From contig NC_054751.1 in the NCBI RefSeq assembly GCF_018143015.1, forward strand, positions 29,465,783 to 29,529,782: a stretch of 64,000 nucleotides of DNA. Direction: 5' to 3'. This document shows, one piece after another, positions 10,028 to 20,065 of this stretch. The stretch comes from Lytechinus variegatus (taxonomy: Eukaryota; Echinodermata; Echinoidea; Temnopleuroida; Toxopneustidae). A model generated the notes under the pieces. That model made no database searches, was not told the origin of the DNA, and worked only from the letters and a program-made list of their open reading frames with translations. Made by a program: the position numbers and the translations under genes. Numbering within the stretch: the stretch's first letter is position 1; the number at the start of each line of letters is the position of its first letter.

Positions 10028-10980
10028 TACCAGGTCTCATATCAGTCTGGGGGAGATTGCAGGCCCTCTTATCAGAGGGTAAACCAGTGAGGTAGGTGTC
10101 ATTCATACTATCCGAAATGCAAATGATATCATCCCCTTGATGAGATGCCAGATGGCTTGGGTCAGCGACAGAGGGTGTAGACACAGTCGCGTTTGAGGAA
10201 GGGGGTTTGGCCATATTTGAACCAGACATATGGAGAGGGGCACTCTTGTCAGAGAGATGAGTGGACGTTGATCCATAGTCGATAGGGTGATCAACACTGG
10301 GTGGAAGTACGAGGTCGATGAGCTGATGTTTGGAGGTAGAGCAAGCAGAATGGTCAGCCCCAAGGGCAGTTGATTTAGCATCAAGGTGGTGACCATCTCT
10401 GATGGTTGTTGACTTGCGTGAAGCATCAAGATGTGGTGACGATCTTGGACTGTGGAGATGCTGTGATGAGGACTTGGTATTAGAAGGAATCTTCTGGTTG
10501 GAAGAAGTACGCTTTGGTAGTTGGACAGGTGTCTCGTCAGTAGTAGGGTGTGGGTTCTGATACTGAACGTCTTCAGAGACTTTGGATGTGAGAGGAGAGG
10601 TTGAACCAGTGGAGGGATAAAGCTTAGAGTGCTGTTGGAACCCTGCGCATGAGGGAGAATTGGAAGCCTGGGTGGGTTTGTCCTTAAAGAGTTCTCCATG
10701 CAGTCTTGAGTGCTGAATCTCACCCGATGAGGATGGGGAAATAGAGGAAGTGGAAGGTAAGGATTCCATCTCAGAATTCACGACAGGGGCACCTCTACTG
10801 GAAGTAGATTGGAGGGGACCAGAAGTTAGACCGGTACAGTTCTTCAGGTTTTCTGGTACAGATTCAGATCTCGAGATACGTCTGGGCATTGGTATAGATA
10901 TACCAGGTTCCTTTGGAGTGATGTCAGATTGTCTGAGTGGCGATGAAGGAAGAGATCTACAGGCTCTGCCGGTGTAAGAG
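9879..10980 (-). CDS. Ser/Pro-rich upstream ORF of the inner LINE (partial)
   Basis: About 365 residues, rich in Ser, Pro, Thr and His, with no recognised domain. It precedes and overlaps the endonuclease-RT frame, so it is probably ORF1 or the disordered N-terminal part of a single polyprotein. Its open frame runs without a stop straight into the outer LINE's endonuclease upstream; that fusion is a chance product of the insertion. No native start was identified, so the inner element may be 5'-truncated. Confidence 0.55.
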
Positions 10981-10984
10981 GATT

Positions 10985-12155
10985 TGCTTGAATGGTTTGC
11001 ATAAACCTTTAAGTCTTTTAAACCGTTAAGTCTTTTAATGCACTTCCAAATAGTGGATTCTGGGACAAATCGATTAAGATTCTTACAAAAATTATGCCAG
11101 TACTGCTGTTCACTTCGACGGAGAATTTTCTGCGCTTCCGCCTTCTTTTTCAGAAAATTATTCAAATTTTCAATAGAAATTGTTCGGTTTAATTTCCTTT
11201 TGGCTTTATTTCTCTCTTTAATTTTATCCGAACACTCTTTATTCCACCAAGGGATCGGCATACGCTGTTGTTTTTTCTTTTGGGGGGAAATTTTATTTAA
11301 CACCCCAGTTATTTTGTCTACAAACTTACCATATAATTCAGTTGGATTTTCTTCAGTGTTTTCTGCATTGTTTTGCTTAAATACCTTTTCACATTCAACT
11401 GAAAAAAGTGCCCAGTTCATAGTTCGAAAAGGCCATCTGATATCCTCTTTTTCTTTTTGCATAAATGTATTATTACTCAGTAATTTGTCGAGAGTTATAT
11501 CAATAAAAATTGGATAATGATCACTGCCGAACTGGGTTGGCGATGTAGACCATTCGCATTTGCCAGCTAAAGAAGGTGAAGTTATTGAGAGATCTAAAGC
11601 TGATGTTTTGGCATTCCTCGGGTCCATTCTTGTGGCAGATCCATCATTCAAAAGAACCATATGTGTGTCATTAATAAGATTTTCAATAATTTTCCCATTA
11701 TGGTCTGTTCTTTCACCTCCCCACAGGGTGTTGTGAGAATTAAAATCTCCTAATATTATATAATTGCGGTGCTCTAGTATACTCACTTTAATTTCTTTAA
11801 CTATATCATCGTTTAGTTGTTTACATGGATTATAAAAATTAACAATTCTACAAGTAAGACCTTCAATATATATATCTAAAATTTGTAGTTCTAGGTCCGT
11901 TTCTATTGAGGGGTAGGCATATTGAACTGAATCATGAATGTATATTGCACATCCACCTCGATGTTGGGATTGTCTATTTTTGGGGATACAGGTATATTCT
12001 GGAAAGTATAAATTAATATTGTCATTAAACCACGTTTCTTGTACACAAATAAGGTGGACTATTTCATTTGCTTTATTTTTGCTATTGACAAATTTCAAGA
12101 GCTCAGCTCCATGAGCTGGTAGACCTTGTGCGTTCCACTGAATAATGGAAAGCAC
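10985..12155 (-). CDS. LINE ORF2 N-terminal part: APE endonuclease
   Basis: About 390 residues starting at the Met at 12155, 23 bp after the ORF1 stop. The AP-endonuclease fold is shown by IQWNAQGL (residue 5), CVQETWF (Glu), ILGDFNSHNTLWGG (Asp/Asn), SALDLSI and SDHYPIF near residue 210. The region after it (about 300-385) is Lys/Arg-rich and leads to the RT. It cuts target DNA to start insertion. The frame is cut by the inner LINE, and its RT partner resumes at about 6060. The catalytic residues look intact. Confidence 0.88.
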
Positions 12156-12177
12156 AGCTAATAATGATGTAATAGAA

Positions 12178-12760
12178 CTAGCTCTGGTCGTTCGGCTGAA
12201 CTGGGCCTGAGCCCCTGAGTAAAAGTCTTTCTGATGACACCTTGATTAGGTGAATGATATTCTTTTCACTTATATCTTTGTAAAAAAGTTTCAATAATTC
12301 AACTATGGAAATTATCAATCTCTCACATGCTTCTGTTGTTGGTAACATCTCTGTTGGGGGGTTGTTCACATCATCTTCTATATCTAGACTCTGGGTATTC
12401 AAGTATGTGCTAGATGGAACTTTCCTCGGTGCTTCATAAGGTGGGGGTATAGATCTACTTGAAGTTTGGGTTGAGGGAGCGCTGTTGGATGGGGGAGCTC
12501 TATTGGATTGGAGTTCAGAAGGCCTAATGGGTTGATGAGGCCGATTAGAGCCCTGTTGTGGGGGGTCTTGGTGAACTTGTTCTGGGATTGGATTTGAGTT
12601 AGGAACAGATTGGTTTTGCCTTTCGCCCCAAACTTTTGTAGCTTGTGCGTATGTTAATTTACTTTCATATTTAATTCTCTGAACCTGTTTCGCCCTTTTT
12701 GCTACTTTACATCCGTTGTAGGCAGCGGAGTGTGCCTCTCCGCAATTTGGACAGCCCGGA
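12178..12760 (-). pseudogene. LINE ORF1 remnant with a CCHC zinc knuckle
   Basis: About 190 residues of the C-terminal part of a gag-like ORF1, the RNA-binding protein of I/Jockey-type LINEs. A CX2CX3HX6C knuckle (CPNCGEAHSAAYNGC) sits at the very start, followed by the KLTYAQATK segment usual in this family and a Pro/Ser/Gln-rich tail. The upstream part is missing: the residues before the knuckle are encoded by the flanking TIR element, so the LINE was 5'-truncated on insertion. Confidence 0.75.
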
Positions 12761-13177
12761 TAGAGAAAAATCAAACTACCATAACGCTGACAATTTCATC
12801 AAAATCGGTTGTAAAATAAGACAGTTAAGACATTTTAAAGTTTTGCTTATTTTCACAAAACAGTGATACGTACAACTCAATTGAGACAGATGATGATGTC
12901 CCTCACTCACAATTTTTTTTTGTTTTTTATTGTTTGAATTATACAATATTTCATTTTTTATAGATTTGACAATAAGGACCAGCTTGACTAATCATATCGT
13001 TTTAATCAATGCTCGTTCCACATGTTCAGGGAGGAATTAATCGCTGTTAAGCGAAACTTTAAAATATCATAACTTTTTTATTTTACATCCGATTTTGATG
13101 AAATTTTCAGTGCTATACTTCTTGGAATTTTTTCTTTTTATTCGAATAACTTTTTGTTGGGGTGGCCTTGTCCTCTA
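12761..13177 (-). mobile_element. Right piece of the TIR element split by the LINE
   Basis: Matches the reverse complement of the copy at 13694-14097 from near its end through to the other terminal repeat (TTTTTGTTGGGGTGGCCTTGTCCT). Shared landmarks are CATAACGCTGA..TTTCATCA, the ACATGTTCAGGGAGGAAT block and the terminal repeat. With 2374-2416 it makes a complete element of about 460 bp. Confidence 0.75.
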
Positions 13178-13693
13178 ACTACAACCAGCCTGCATATGCA
13201 AATGACAAATATAACTGAAGTAAGAATTAGTCATAAACACAAATGAGCGACAAAAAGTTGAAATGCCGGTTTGCAAATTTTCTGACAGGAAATGGATTGA
13301 AATACGCCAACAAAAATAAAAGGCCAATAGGATTTCAGCTCAGAAGGAAAGCTAATTAAAGAAAAACATGATCGGGTGAATTTTATATCAATAGAAGGGG
13401 ACACGCAGTAACGAAGAGGGGGGGGGGGGGGGCTGTGTCCCGTATATGCCCTCTGGTTCTGCGCCTGATCATCAGTATTCAAAGGATGGGAGAATACCCA
13501 CAAAAAAGGCCTTGGTCTCAAACATTTAGGTGTTTATAACTTTTTTATTATTTCACGTCATTGTTTCACTTTTCTCAACTTTCATTCATTTCATTTTATT
13601 TTTCTGTAAATTATTTGTATTTGTATGATAACATATTTGATTTTTCTGTTAATAATACTATCTTGTTCCCAGCTGTACATTCTCCCTACCCTA
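13178..13693. other. Non-coding spacer
   Basis: No coding region. A run of 16 G lies near 13418-13433. Short frames here, including a 96-residue one on the minus strand, have no recognisable domain. Confidence 0.5.
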
Positions 13694-14097
13694 AAGGACA
13701 AGTCCACCCCAACAAAAAGTTTAATTATATGAAATATTCAAATTTTATCCCCATTGTCAAGTGAAACAATAATTCATTCCTCCCTGAACATGTGGTATAA
13801 GCATTGTTTAGTGTTATTCAGTAAGGTTGGTTCTCATTGTCAAATCTGTAAAAAATGAAATATTGTATAATTCAAACAAAAACAAAAGAAATAGTGAGTG
13901 ATGGACATCATTGACTGACTCATTTGCATGTCACTGAGTTGTGCATATTACTCTTTTGTGAAAACAAGCGAAAATTTAAAATGCCATAACTTTCTTTCTT
14001 TACATCCGATTCTGATGAAATTTTCAGCGTTATGGTAGTGTGATTTTTCTCTATTTTTATTCAACTCAACATTTTTCTGGGGGTAGAATTGACCTTT
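13694..14097 (+). mobile_element. Complete short TIR element (non-autonomous DNA transposon)
   Basis: Inverted ends AAGGACAAGTCCACCCCAAC and the complement of AAGGTCAATTCTACCCCCAG. TA flanks both ends and may be the target duplication. The interior is non-coding. It is the same family as the split copy at 2374-2416/12761-13177, in opposite orientation. Confidence 0.7.
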
Positions 14098-14506
14098 ATT
14101 ATAAATGCAGTGGCGCCGTAGCTAGGATTTTTATCCTGTGGGGCATTGGGGGTCATTGCTTTGTAATGGGGGGGGGGCAACATTTTTTTCTGTTTGTGTA
14201 TGTTTCACAGGGGCGGATTCAGCTTTCGCCGCTCGATCGCTCAAAGTTGATTTTTGTTTCTTTGAAGAGGTAGTCCTCACAGTCACTTCTTAGCTATATT
14301 CTTATAAAACAACAAAAAATATGAAATAATCTCATAAGACCTAAACAATACGTGCGAGCGCAAAGCGCGAGCTAATTATTTTTCTTTAACTTTCATGCAT
14401 TTTGTCCTGAAAATTCAACATTCTGGGCAGTGTTTGTGATTCTGAACAAGATGCGTAACTACCGCGAATGCCAAGCGCGAGCAGAAATTTTGTTCTGGCC
14501 TGATCG

Positions 14507-15748
14507 CAGGGGCGTAGATAGCGGGGGGGGGGGGGGGGGGAGGGGGAATGGGGGGGGGATGCATCCCCCCAGAATTTTAGGTGGGGGGATGGTGTGTACA
14601 ATCATCCCCCCCAGGTTTCTTTTTGGGGAAGAAGCAAAACTATACAGTAATAAAGCAATGAATGCTAGTTAAAATCAATCAATAATAATAGCAGTAATAA
14701 TCATAACGTACAGCAATGACAAACATGATCAAAATTGGACTTTTATTCAGAGTCAATCATCTTATATGCATTTACAACTTGCAAGTTTTAAGTAATAACA
14801 ACTGTCTTGCGTCGTCATATACATTTAAGGATCGTTAGGCTGTTTTTCCTTCATGTTTGGCATTATAATCCTTTACTGTTAAGGACTGTTTTGCATAACT
14901 ATATTGGGTGAAAATAAACGTCTTCCAGTTTCAAGAAGAAGTAAGTCGAGGCGCAATGTATTTTGGAATTACTTATACCAGTGATTTCTGTACGTGCGCA
15001 CTCTTCTAGGTTTCAAGGTTATAAACTGTTACATTTCCTTACCTATGTTTTTATCATAATCATCATAACAAGGTACATAATAAGAAATGAATCGAAATTA
15101 TAACAAGTTACTATCTATACAGTTTACTTCCGACAACCCGGTGAGGTTTATTTCATTTCCATACTTAATTCAATCAAGCCTTTGTAATCATGGTAATTTT
15201 AAACAGAGTGTGCTTATCATTTTAGTGTCCGCTTATCTGCACGTGGATAAGAAATATAATGTTGAGCTTTTTTTATTTTACCCCTATTACTATAATTGTA
15301 ATTGATATTTTTTTTAGTTATTTGGCTGTTTATTTGTTTATTCCTTTAAATGTTGATTCATTCGTTTGATCATTAACAATATCGCTACTTTTAAAAGAGT
15401 ATACTACTATACTAGTAAAATAAGGAATACTAGTTATTCTAGATCATGTTTAGCAGGACTGTCATGACCAAGATGATAACTAGACATCCGACAAATGACA
15501 TTTCTCTTATGATCATCTTTACTCATTGTCATTAATCAAACAAAAGATTACTGCCATGAAAAATGTGCAAGGAAGTTTGTTTATTACTGGATGCCCTGTT
15601 TATTGCTGAAAGCAAAGTGATTAAAAGACACACGAGATAATCCATGAGGCAGATCGTGTTATTTTGTTATCTTTAACTCGTCTGCTTTGGCCCATGATAT
15701 TTTGTTTTTATCGAGTACGTTATCTCCTTCATTCTTTATATTTATATA

Positions 15749-15788
<40 letters not shown>

Positions 15789-15845
15789 AAGTATGACCCA
15801 GCTAGGGATCATCCCCCCAGGTCTAAGGACCTGTCTACGCCACTG
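14507..15845. mobile_element. Nested non-autonomous hAT element with exact 8-bp target duplication
   Basis: Begins CAGGGGCGTAGATAGCGG and ends with the complement of CAGTGGCGTAGACAGG. CCTGATCG flanks it directly on both sides (14499-14506 and 15846-15853). It is inserted between two minisatellite units of the surrounding repeat, so it is the younger one. The 1.3-kb interior is AT-rich, has no transposase, and contains a G-rich left edge and an (AT)n run near 15758-15784. Confidence 0.82.
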
Positions 15846-16841
15846 CCTGATCGAAAAGGGACCTGTTAAATGACCGAGACTGTTTGCAGTTACACGTGAA
15901 GACGATACAATTAAAGAATGCGAGTGCGAAGCCTGAGCTGATAATCTTTGACATTCAGACCTAAAAAGATATTATCATTCAAAGCACTTTTTTGTAATCA
16001 TGAAAGGGATCTATTGATGCGAGCGCGAAGCGCTAGCCGTAGAAAATTGAGAATTTAGACCTAAAAACGGCCGATACTCTTTTCATGTTTTGTAAATCAT
16101 GAATAGAATGGGTAATTGGGTATCTTCCTACATTGATAATATGTTTTTAAGTACTTTGACCTAGGACCGGGACATTCTGTCATCATAAGAAAATGATGAC
16201 TATCTTCCTATCAATCCTAAATGCGAAATGAAAATTGTCGATATTCCATTCTTAAAAAGGACCAATTCAGTGTTTAGGAATTCATGAAAATGTTATTTTC
16301 TTATTCATTAATCCAATATGCGTAATGAGAGCGTGGAATTTTTTTCTATTTTGCTAAGGCTTGAAAACTTAATATTTCAACTAAGCATTTCGTAATCATG
16401 ATTAGATGATTTTGGTTAATACAATTTTAACAATTAATGCGAGCGCAAATCGCGAGCCGATTTTTTGAATTAATTATAATGAATATGGAATTTTAAGCTT
16501 GTTATACAATTAATATAAATATAAATAACTCATAGATCAAAATGCGACCGCGCAGTGCAAGTTGATAGGCATACGTTTTGACAATCACATGTGAAAAAGG
16601 ATATATTTTGAAAGCCTTAAATATGGTATCCACGAAGGTAATAGGAACTTGGCAGATCAAATAATGCGACCGCGCAGCATGAGCTGTATATGCTGATATT
16701 TTGAATCATAAAACGGACATTTAATAGAGCACATCAATTTGTAAATAAAATAGAAATAATAATGAAAGCTCGATGTCAGAGCTGAAATATATTTTGTATA
16801 ATATTGACTGAAAAACTTGATATTTTAAGCTCCTCACTGTA

Positions 16842-17078
16842 AAAAATATTTGGTAAAAATTTTACCACCACGAGGTAAACTATGTGTCCAACCATTTTGG
16901 GGCAGTATTTTATCCAATGCGGGAAGCATATGTCTAGTAAGGTTAAAAAATAAGCAGCAACTACTTTAGAATGGGCAAAATTTTCATCACACTGGATATA
17001 AAAAATACCCAATGTTTGTTGGACACATAATTTTACCTCATGGAGCACATTTACATAATATATTTTTGGGGTGCATAT
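16842..17078 (-). repeat. Short TIR repeat inside the large hAT-like repeat
   Basis: GAGGTAAACTATGTGTCCAA on the left is mirrored by TTGGACACATAATTTTACCTC on the right. A related copy in the other orientation lies at 23983-24130, sharing the segment that reads YIQCDENFA in one frame. The open frames across both copies are by-products of the repeat. Confidence 0.55.
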
Positions 17079-17306
17079 CAGCCTATTGAGCAAGATGAAT
17101 CTCATCGAACAGGCAATGCGAGCGTGAAGCGCGAGCGAAAATCTTATGTAGTGACATGAAAGAGTCTTCCCCTCACCTTATTTTATTCACTCATCTCCCT
17201 CTTAGTTTCCTCTTCTATTTTTTCTTTCTCCCTTTTTTTTGCTCCGCCAATTTTTCCCAGGGAGCACCTGGGGGCACATCAAATCTCCCCCGTAGCTACG
17301 CCCCTG

Positions 17307-17770
17307 CTTAATGCACAATTTTTATTTTTTCTCAGTTGACTTACGAGTAATCATGATTTTGCCTGGCAACACTTGACACTATACTGTATATACGCAATGC
17401 CCGAAAATAATTCGACCTCAAACCGGTTGGGCAACATCATCAAAATCTGAACGGACTTGAAAGTATCTTGCCTATAGTCCAAACTAGCTTATCGTGTTTT
17501 AAAGTTAGAAATTAAATATTCTCTTTGTTTGATAATTGTCTTATTGATTTTATTTTTCGTATGTATCTATTAAACAGCAGTATATACCAAACTTTAACAA
17601 ATTATTAGTAAAGACCGAATGCCTTTCTTGAACATGTTGAACAGGAATGTAGGCCTATACATTCCTACATGTATATTTATTACCAGTATATAGACAGAAT
17701 ATGCAAATCTATCAAAATTAGGGTAAAATGTACGCGGGGTCAGAGAGATAAAAACAAAAGTTCTTTCTTA
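17307..17770. other. Non-coding spacer
   Basis: AT-rich, no feature recognised except the pol III terminator of the downstream-facing tRNA-Pro gene at its right edge. Confidence 0.5.
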
Positions 17771-17842
17771 GGGCTTGTCCGGGAGTCGAACCCGGGACCT
17801 CTCGCACCCTAAGCGAGAATCATGCCACTTGACCAACAAGCC
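17771..17842 (-). tRNA. tRNA-Pro(AGG)
   Basis: A 72-nt gene with full cloverleaf. The acceptor stem GGCTTGT/ACAAGCC pairs completely and the anticodon loop TTAGGGT gives AGG. Box A (TGGTCAAGTGGC) and box B (GGTTCGACTCC) are intact and a TTTT follows within about 15 nt downstream on the minus strand. It stands alone, 6 kb from the array, and is the only Pro gene with an AGG anticodon and on this strand. Likely functional. Confidence 0.95.
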
Positions 17843-19311
17843 TCATTTTCTCTTGATAAAGTGCTTTTTTCCTTTTATTTCTGTTCTGAGTGCTTATTCT
17901 GGCTGAAACCCATGGTAACGATCTCAGGGAAATTCCACGTCATATTTTTTATCAAGTTAACATAAAAATTAAATTGATAAATGAATAAACACCAACAAAA
18001 TGCGCAACTCTTCTACAAAAAAGAGCAGTATTTCCTGCTAGAAGTGACATTTTCACTATTTTTCAAATCAAACAAACAAACAAGTCATGCATGCAGGGGG
18101 GGGGCACTTGCCCCCCAAATAAATTTTTTGGGGGGCAAAACGAGATTTTGCCCCCCCCCCAATGTGCCCCCCTTAAAGTAGAAAAATGATAAATTATTTA
18201 AGGACAAAGTAAACGATGAAGGCACTTTTCTGACTAAAAATTGTCATTTCCATTGAAATTACATATCATATGCCACTCGTCTTTTGACGAACATGTCCCT
18301 CTGAGAAACATTACTTTGATAAGCCCCTTTTCCATCTTATTACAGTGTGATAACATTAAACCTTTTAATGAATACATTTCAGACTAAAACCGAATGACAA
18401 ATTGAAAGTGGTTCATCAATGCATGCTGGCTGTGTCGGCAAACAAACGCGCGGTGGGCCAGAAACGCTCAGACTGGACCCGATACCACTAACGCGCGTGA
18501 ACTCTGTAGTTACTAATCTATGTCATAGCTGTCAACCCAAGTAATCATAGCATATCGAGGTCGTCAATATCTCATATACTTGTTGCCTGTGTAAGTCATC
18601 CCTGAAATAGTAAGTGTAGATTAATAAAGATATATATTTAAATTATGATAACTTATTTAAATTATTTCATTTTCAACCAAATATAAATCCAGTTAATTCA
18701 ACGATAACAAGTCAGTGCCCTAAAGAAAATACCAAGGTCATTTCAAATCAATATAGACATGTTTTCAGAAAATTACACACAGAATAATTATGTGTAGAGG
18801 GTTATAATTTATAATTTGTGAAAATGGTGAATACCACTCGAAAGCAACTTAGAGATAATTTTTCAGCATGAAAAATAAAATCATCTGTGAAAGTGTCTAT
18901 ATCTGACTCATATTATCCGAGATATGAATAAAAAAGTAATTATCGAATATAGAAGAAAAATAAGCGTTTACGTACTGCTCTACTATTAAAATCTTAAGAT
19001 AAATCAATAAAACATATAAAAAAGATGTTTTAATAGCCCCGTATTTTCCTCGATTCCTTTTCATTGGCATGATAGGCAGGCGGTTTTTTTATACTATTTC
19101 AGCTCATATGACATAGCACTTTTGTATTTTAGATTCCGAAACTCCTGCCAATTACCTGTTACTAATCAGATCGAGAGGCAGCTATGTTCTCTGGTTCATC
19201 CCAGCTTTGTTATTCATGGACGTATGCAAAAAAAATGAATAAAACATAATAATCAGGGGGTGGGTGGGGCTGCAAGACCTAAATTTTCGAAAAAAAAATA
19301 AAAGCGAGGAG
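17843..19311. other. Non-coding spacer with G/C-run repeat
   Basis: At 18097-18175 a G-run, C-run segment (GGGGGGGCACTTGCCCCCC type) resembles one edge of the hAT-like repeats but lacks a second end. The rest is AT-rich without recognisable features. Confidence 0.5.
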
Positions 19312-19672
19312 GTTTGTATTGGTATTGGTATTGGTATTTATTTTCCATATCACAATGTTAAAAAAAACAATACAATGTAAATGTATGTACATAATAAAAA
19401 TCGAAAGTGAGATGGCTGGATTAACCCACTCAGTTTTGTTAATGTAACAAAGCTGTTCTTCCTTGGGGTCCAGAAAATATGTAACAACAGTTACTGTACA
19501 TAACATATGATATAACAACAGTTACTGTACATGACATAAAATAGAATTAAACATAATAATTTAACTAAACAATAATGAAAAACAGTAAAAAGAATACAAG
19601 AGAATACATCTATACCCTATAACGCGACCCCCCCCCCCATCCCCACCCGCCCACTTGTCGCTAGTATTTCTT

Positions 19673-20065
19673 TTAAAGGTCAGGGCAAGTCTGAATTAAC
19701 TTATTTAAATTTTTATAAAAAGTAAATAGGCTATTTGACAATTTTATTGTAGATGGTAGGTTATTATATTCTTGTGATCCTCTATATAAGAACGTTCTTC
19801 GACAGCATTCACTCTTGGGTTTGGGGATTTTAATATTTCCTTGCGATCGGAGAGAATACGAATGATTACAATATTGAAAAGACTCTGCTAAATAAGGTGG
19901 GGCTAAGTTATGAAGAGATTTGTATACCATTATATTTAAATGTGATTTACGCCTTGATTTGAGAGACTGCCATCCTAGTTTTATATGAATATCATTGTTT
20001 GAAACGTGATTAAACGGATTTATTTTTAAAATGAGACGTCCGGCCCTATTTTGTAATTTTTGCAA
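19673..20065 (-). pseudogene. C-terminal segment of LINE ORF2 (frameshifted)
   Basis: About 130 residues reading LQNRAGRLIL, KLGWQSLKSRR, HNLAPPYLAESF, HSYSLRSQGN and EYNNLPSTIK. This is the standard thumb-to-end region of CR1/L2-type RT proteins, continuing where the frame at 20026-22794 stops being LINE-like. One frameshift around 20040-20065 explains the separation. Confidence 0.82.

Larger units (their letters stand above)
6045..10980 (-). mobile_element. Second LINE (APE endonuclease + RT) inserted into the RNase H LINE
   Basis: A separate non-LTR element of about 4.9 kb lies between the endonuclease and reverse-transcriptase halves of the outer LINE, in the same orientation. It has a Ser/Pro-rich upstream frame (about 9879-10975) and a long endonuclease-RT frame (6089-10027). 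Ends are approximate: the outer reading frame breaks off near 10985 and resumes near 6060, but I could not find a target duplication by eye. There is no RNase H. The GVRQGGVLSP and LADD RT blocks differ clearly from the host LINE, so this is an unrelated clade, not a duplicate. Confidence 0.85.
2417..12760 (-). mobile_element. 5'-truncated I-superclade LINE with RNase H, itself interrupted by another LINE
   Basis: Read on the minus strand this holds an ORF1 remnant (12178-12760), an APE endonuclease (to about 10985), then after an inserted LINE the reverse transcriptase and RNase H (6028-3368), a 3' UTR of about 950 bp and a (CAA)n tail at 2417-2432. Both ends abut halves of the same TIR element, fixing the boundaries; ATAG is shared at the junctions (2413-2416 and 12760-12763), a likely short target duplication. 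Without the insert the element is about 5.4 kb. The EN-RT-RNase H order points to the I/Nimb group; the exact clade is not settled. Confidence 0.85.
14108..17306. repeat. Large hAT-like repeat with internal minisatellite
   Basis: Ends are inverted: CAGTGGCGCCGTAGCTAGG at the left and the complement of CAGGGGCGTAGCTACGG at the right, a common hAT-type terminus. I see no matching 8-bp flanks, so the ends may belong to different copies. The interior holds degenerate units of roughly 100-130 bp, each with a version of GCGAGCGCGAAGCGCGAGC (near 14344, 14463, 15918, 16018, 16438, 16543, 16662, 17116) followed by an AAAATTTT and 'GACCTAAAAA' segment. No transposase is recognisable. Confidence 0.5.

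Noticed and set aside
14040-14673. Small Gly-rich frames at G runs
   Set aside because: They result from homopolymer G tracts at hAT-type ends.
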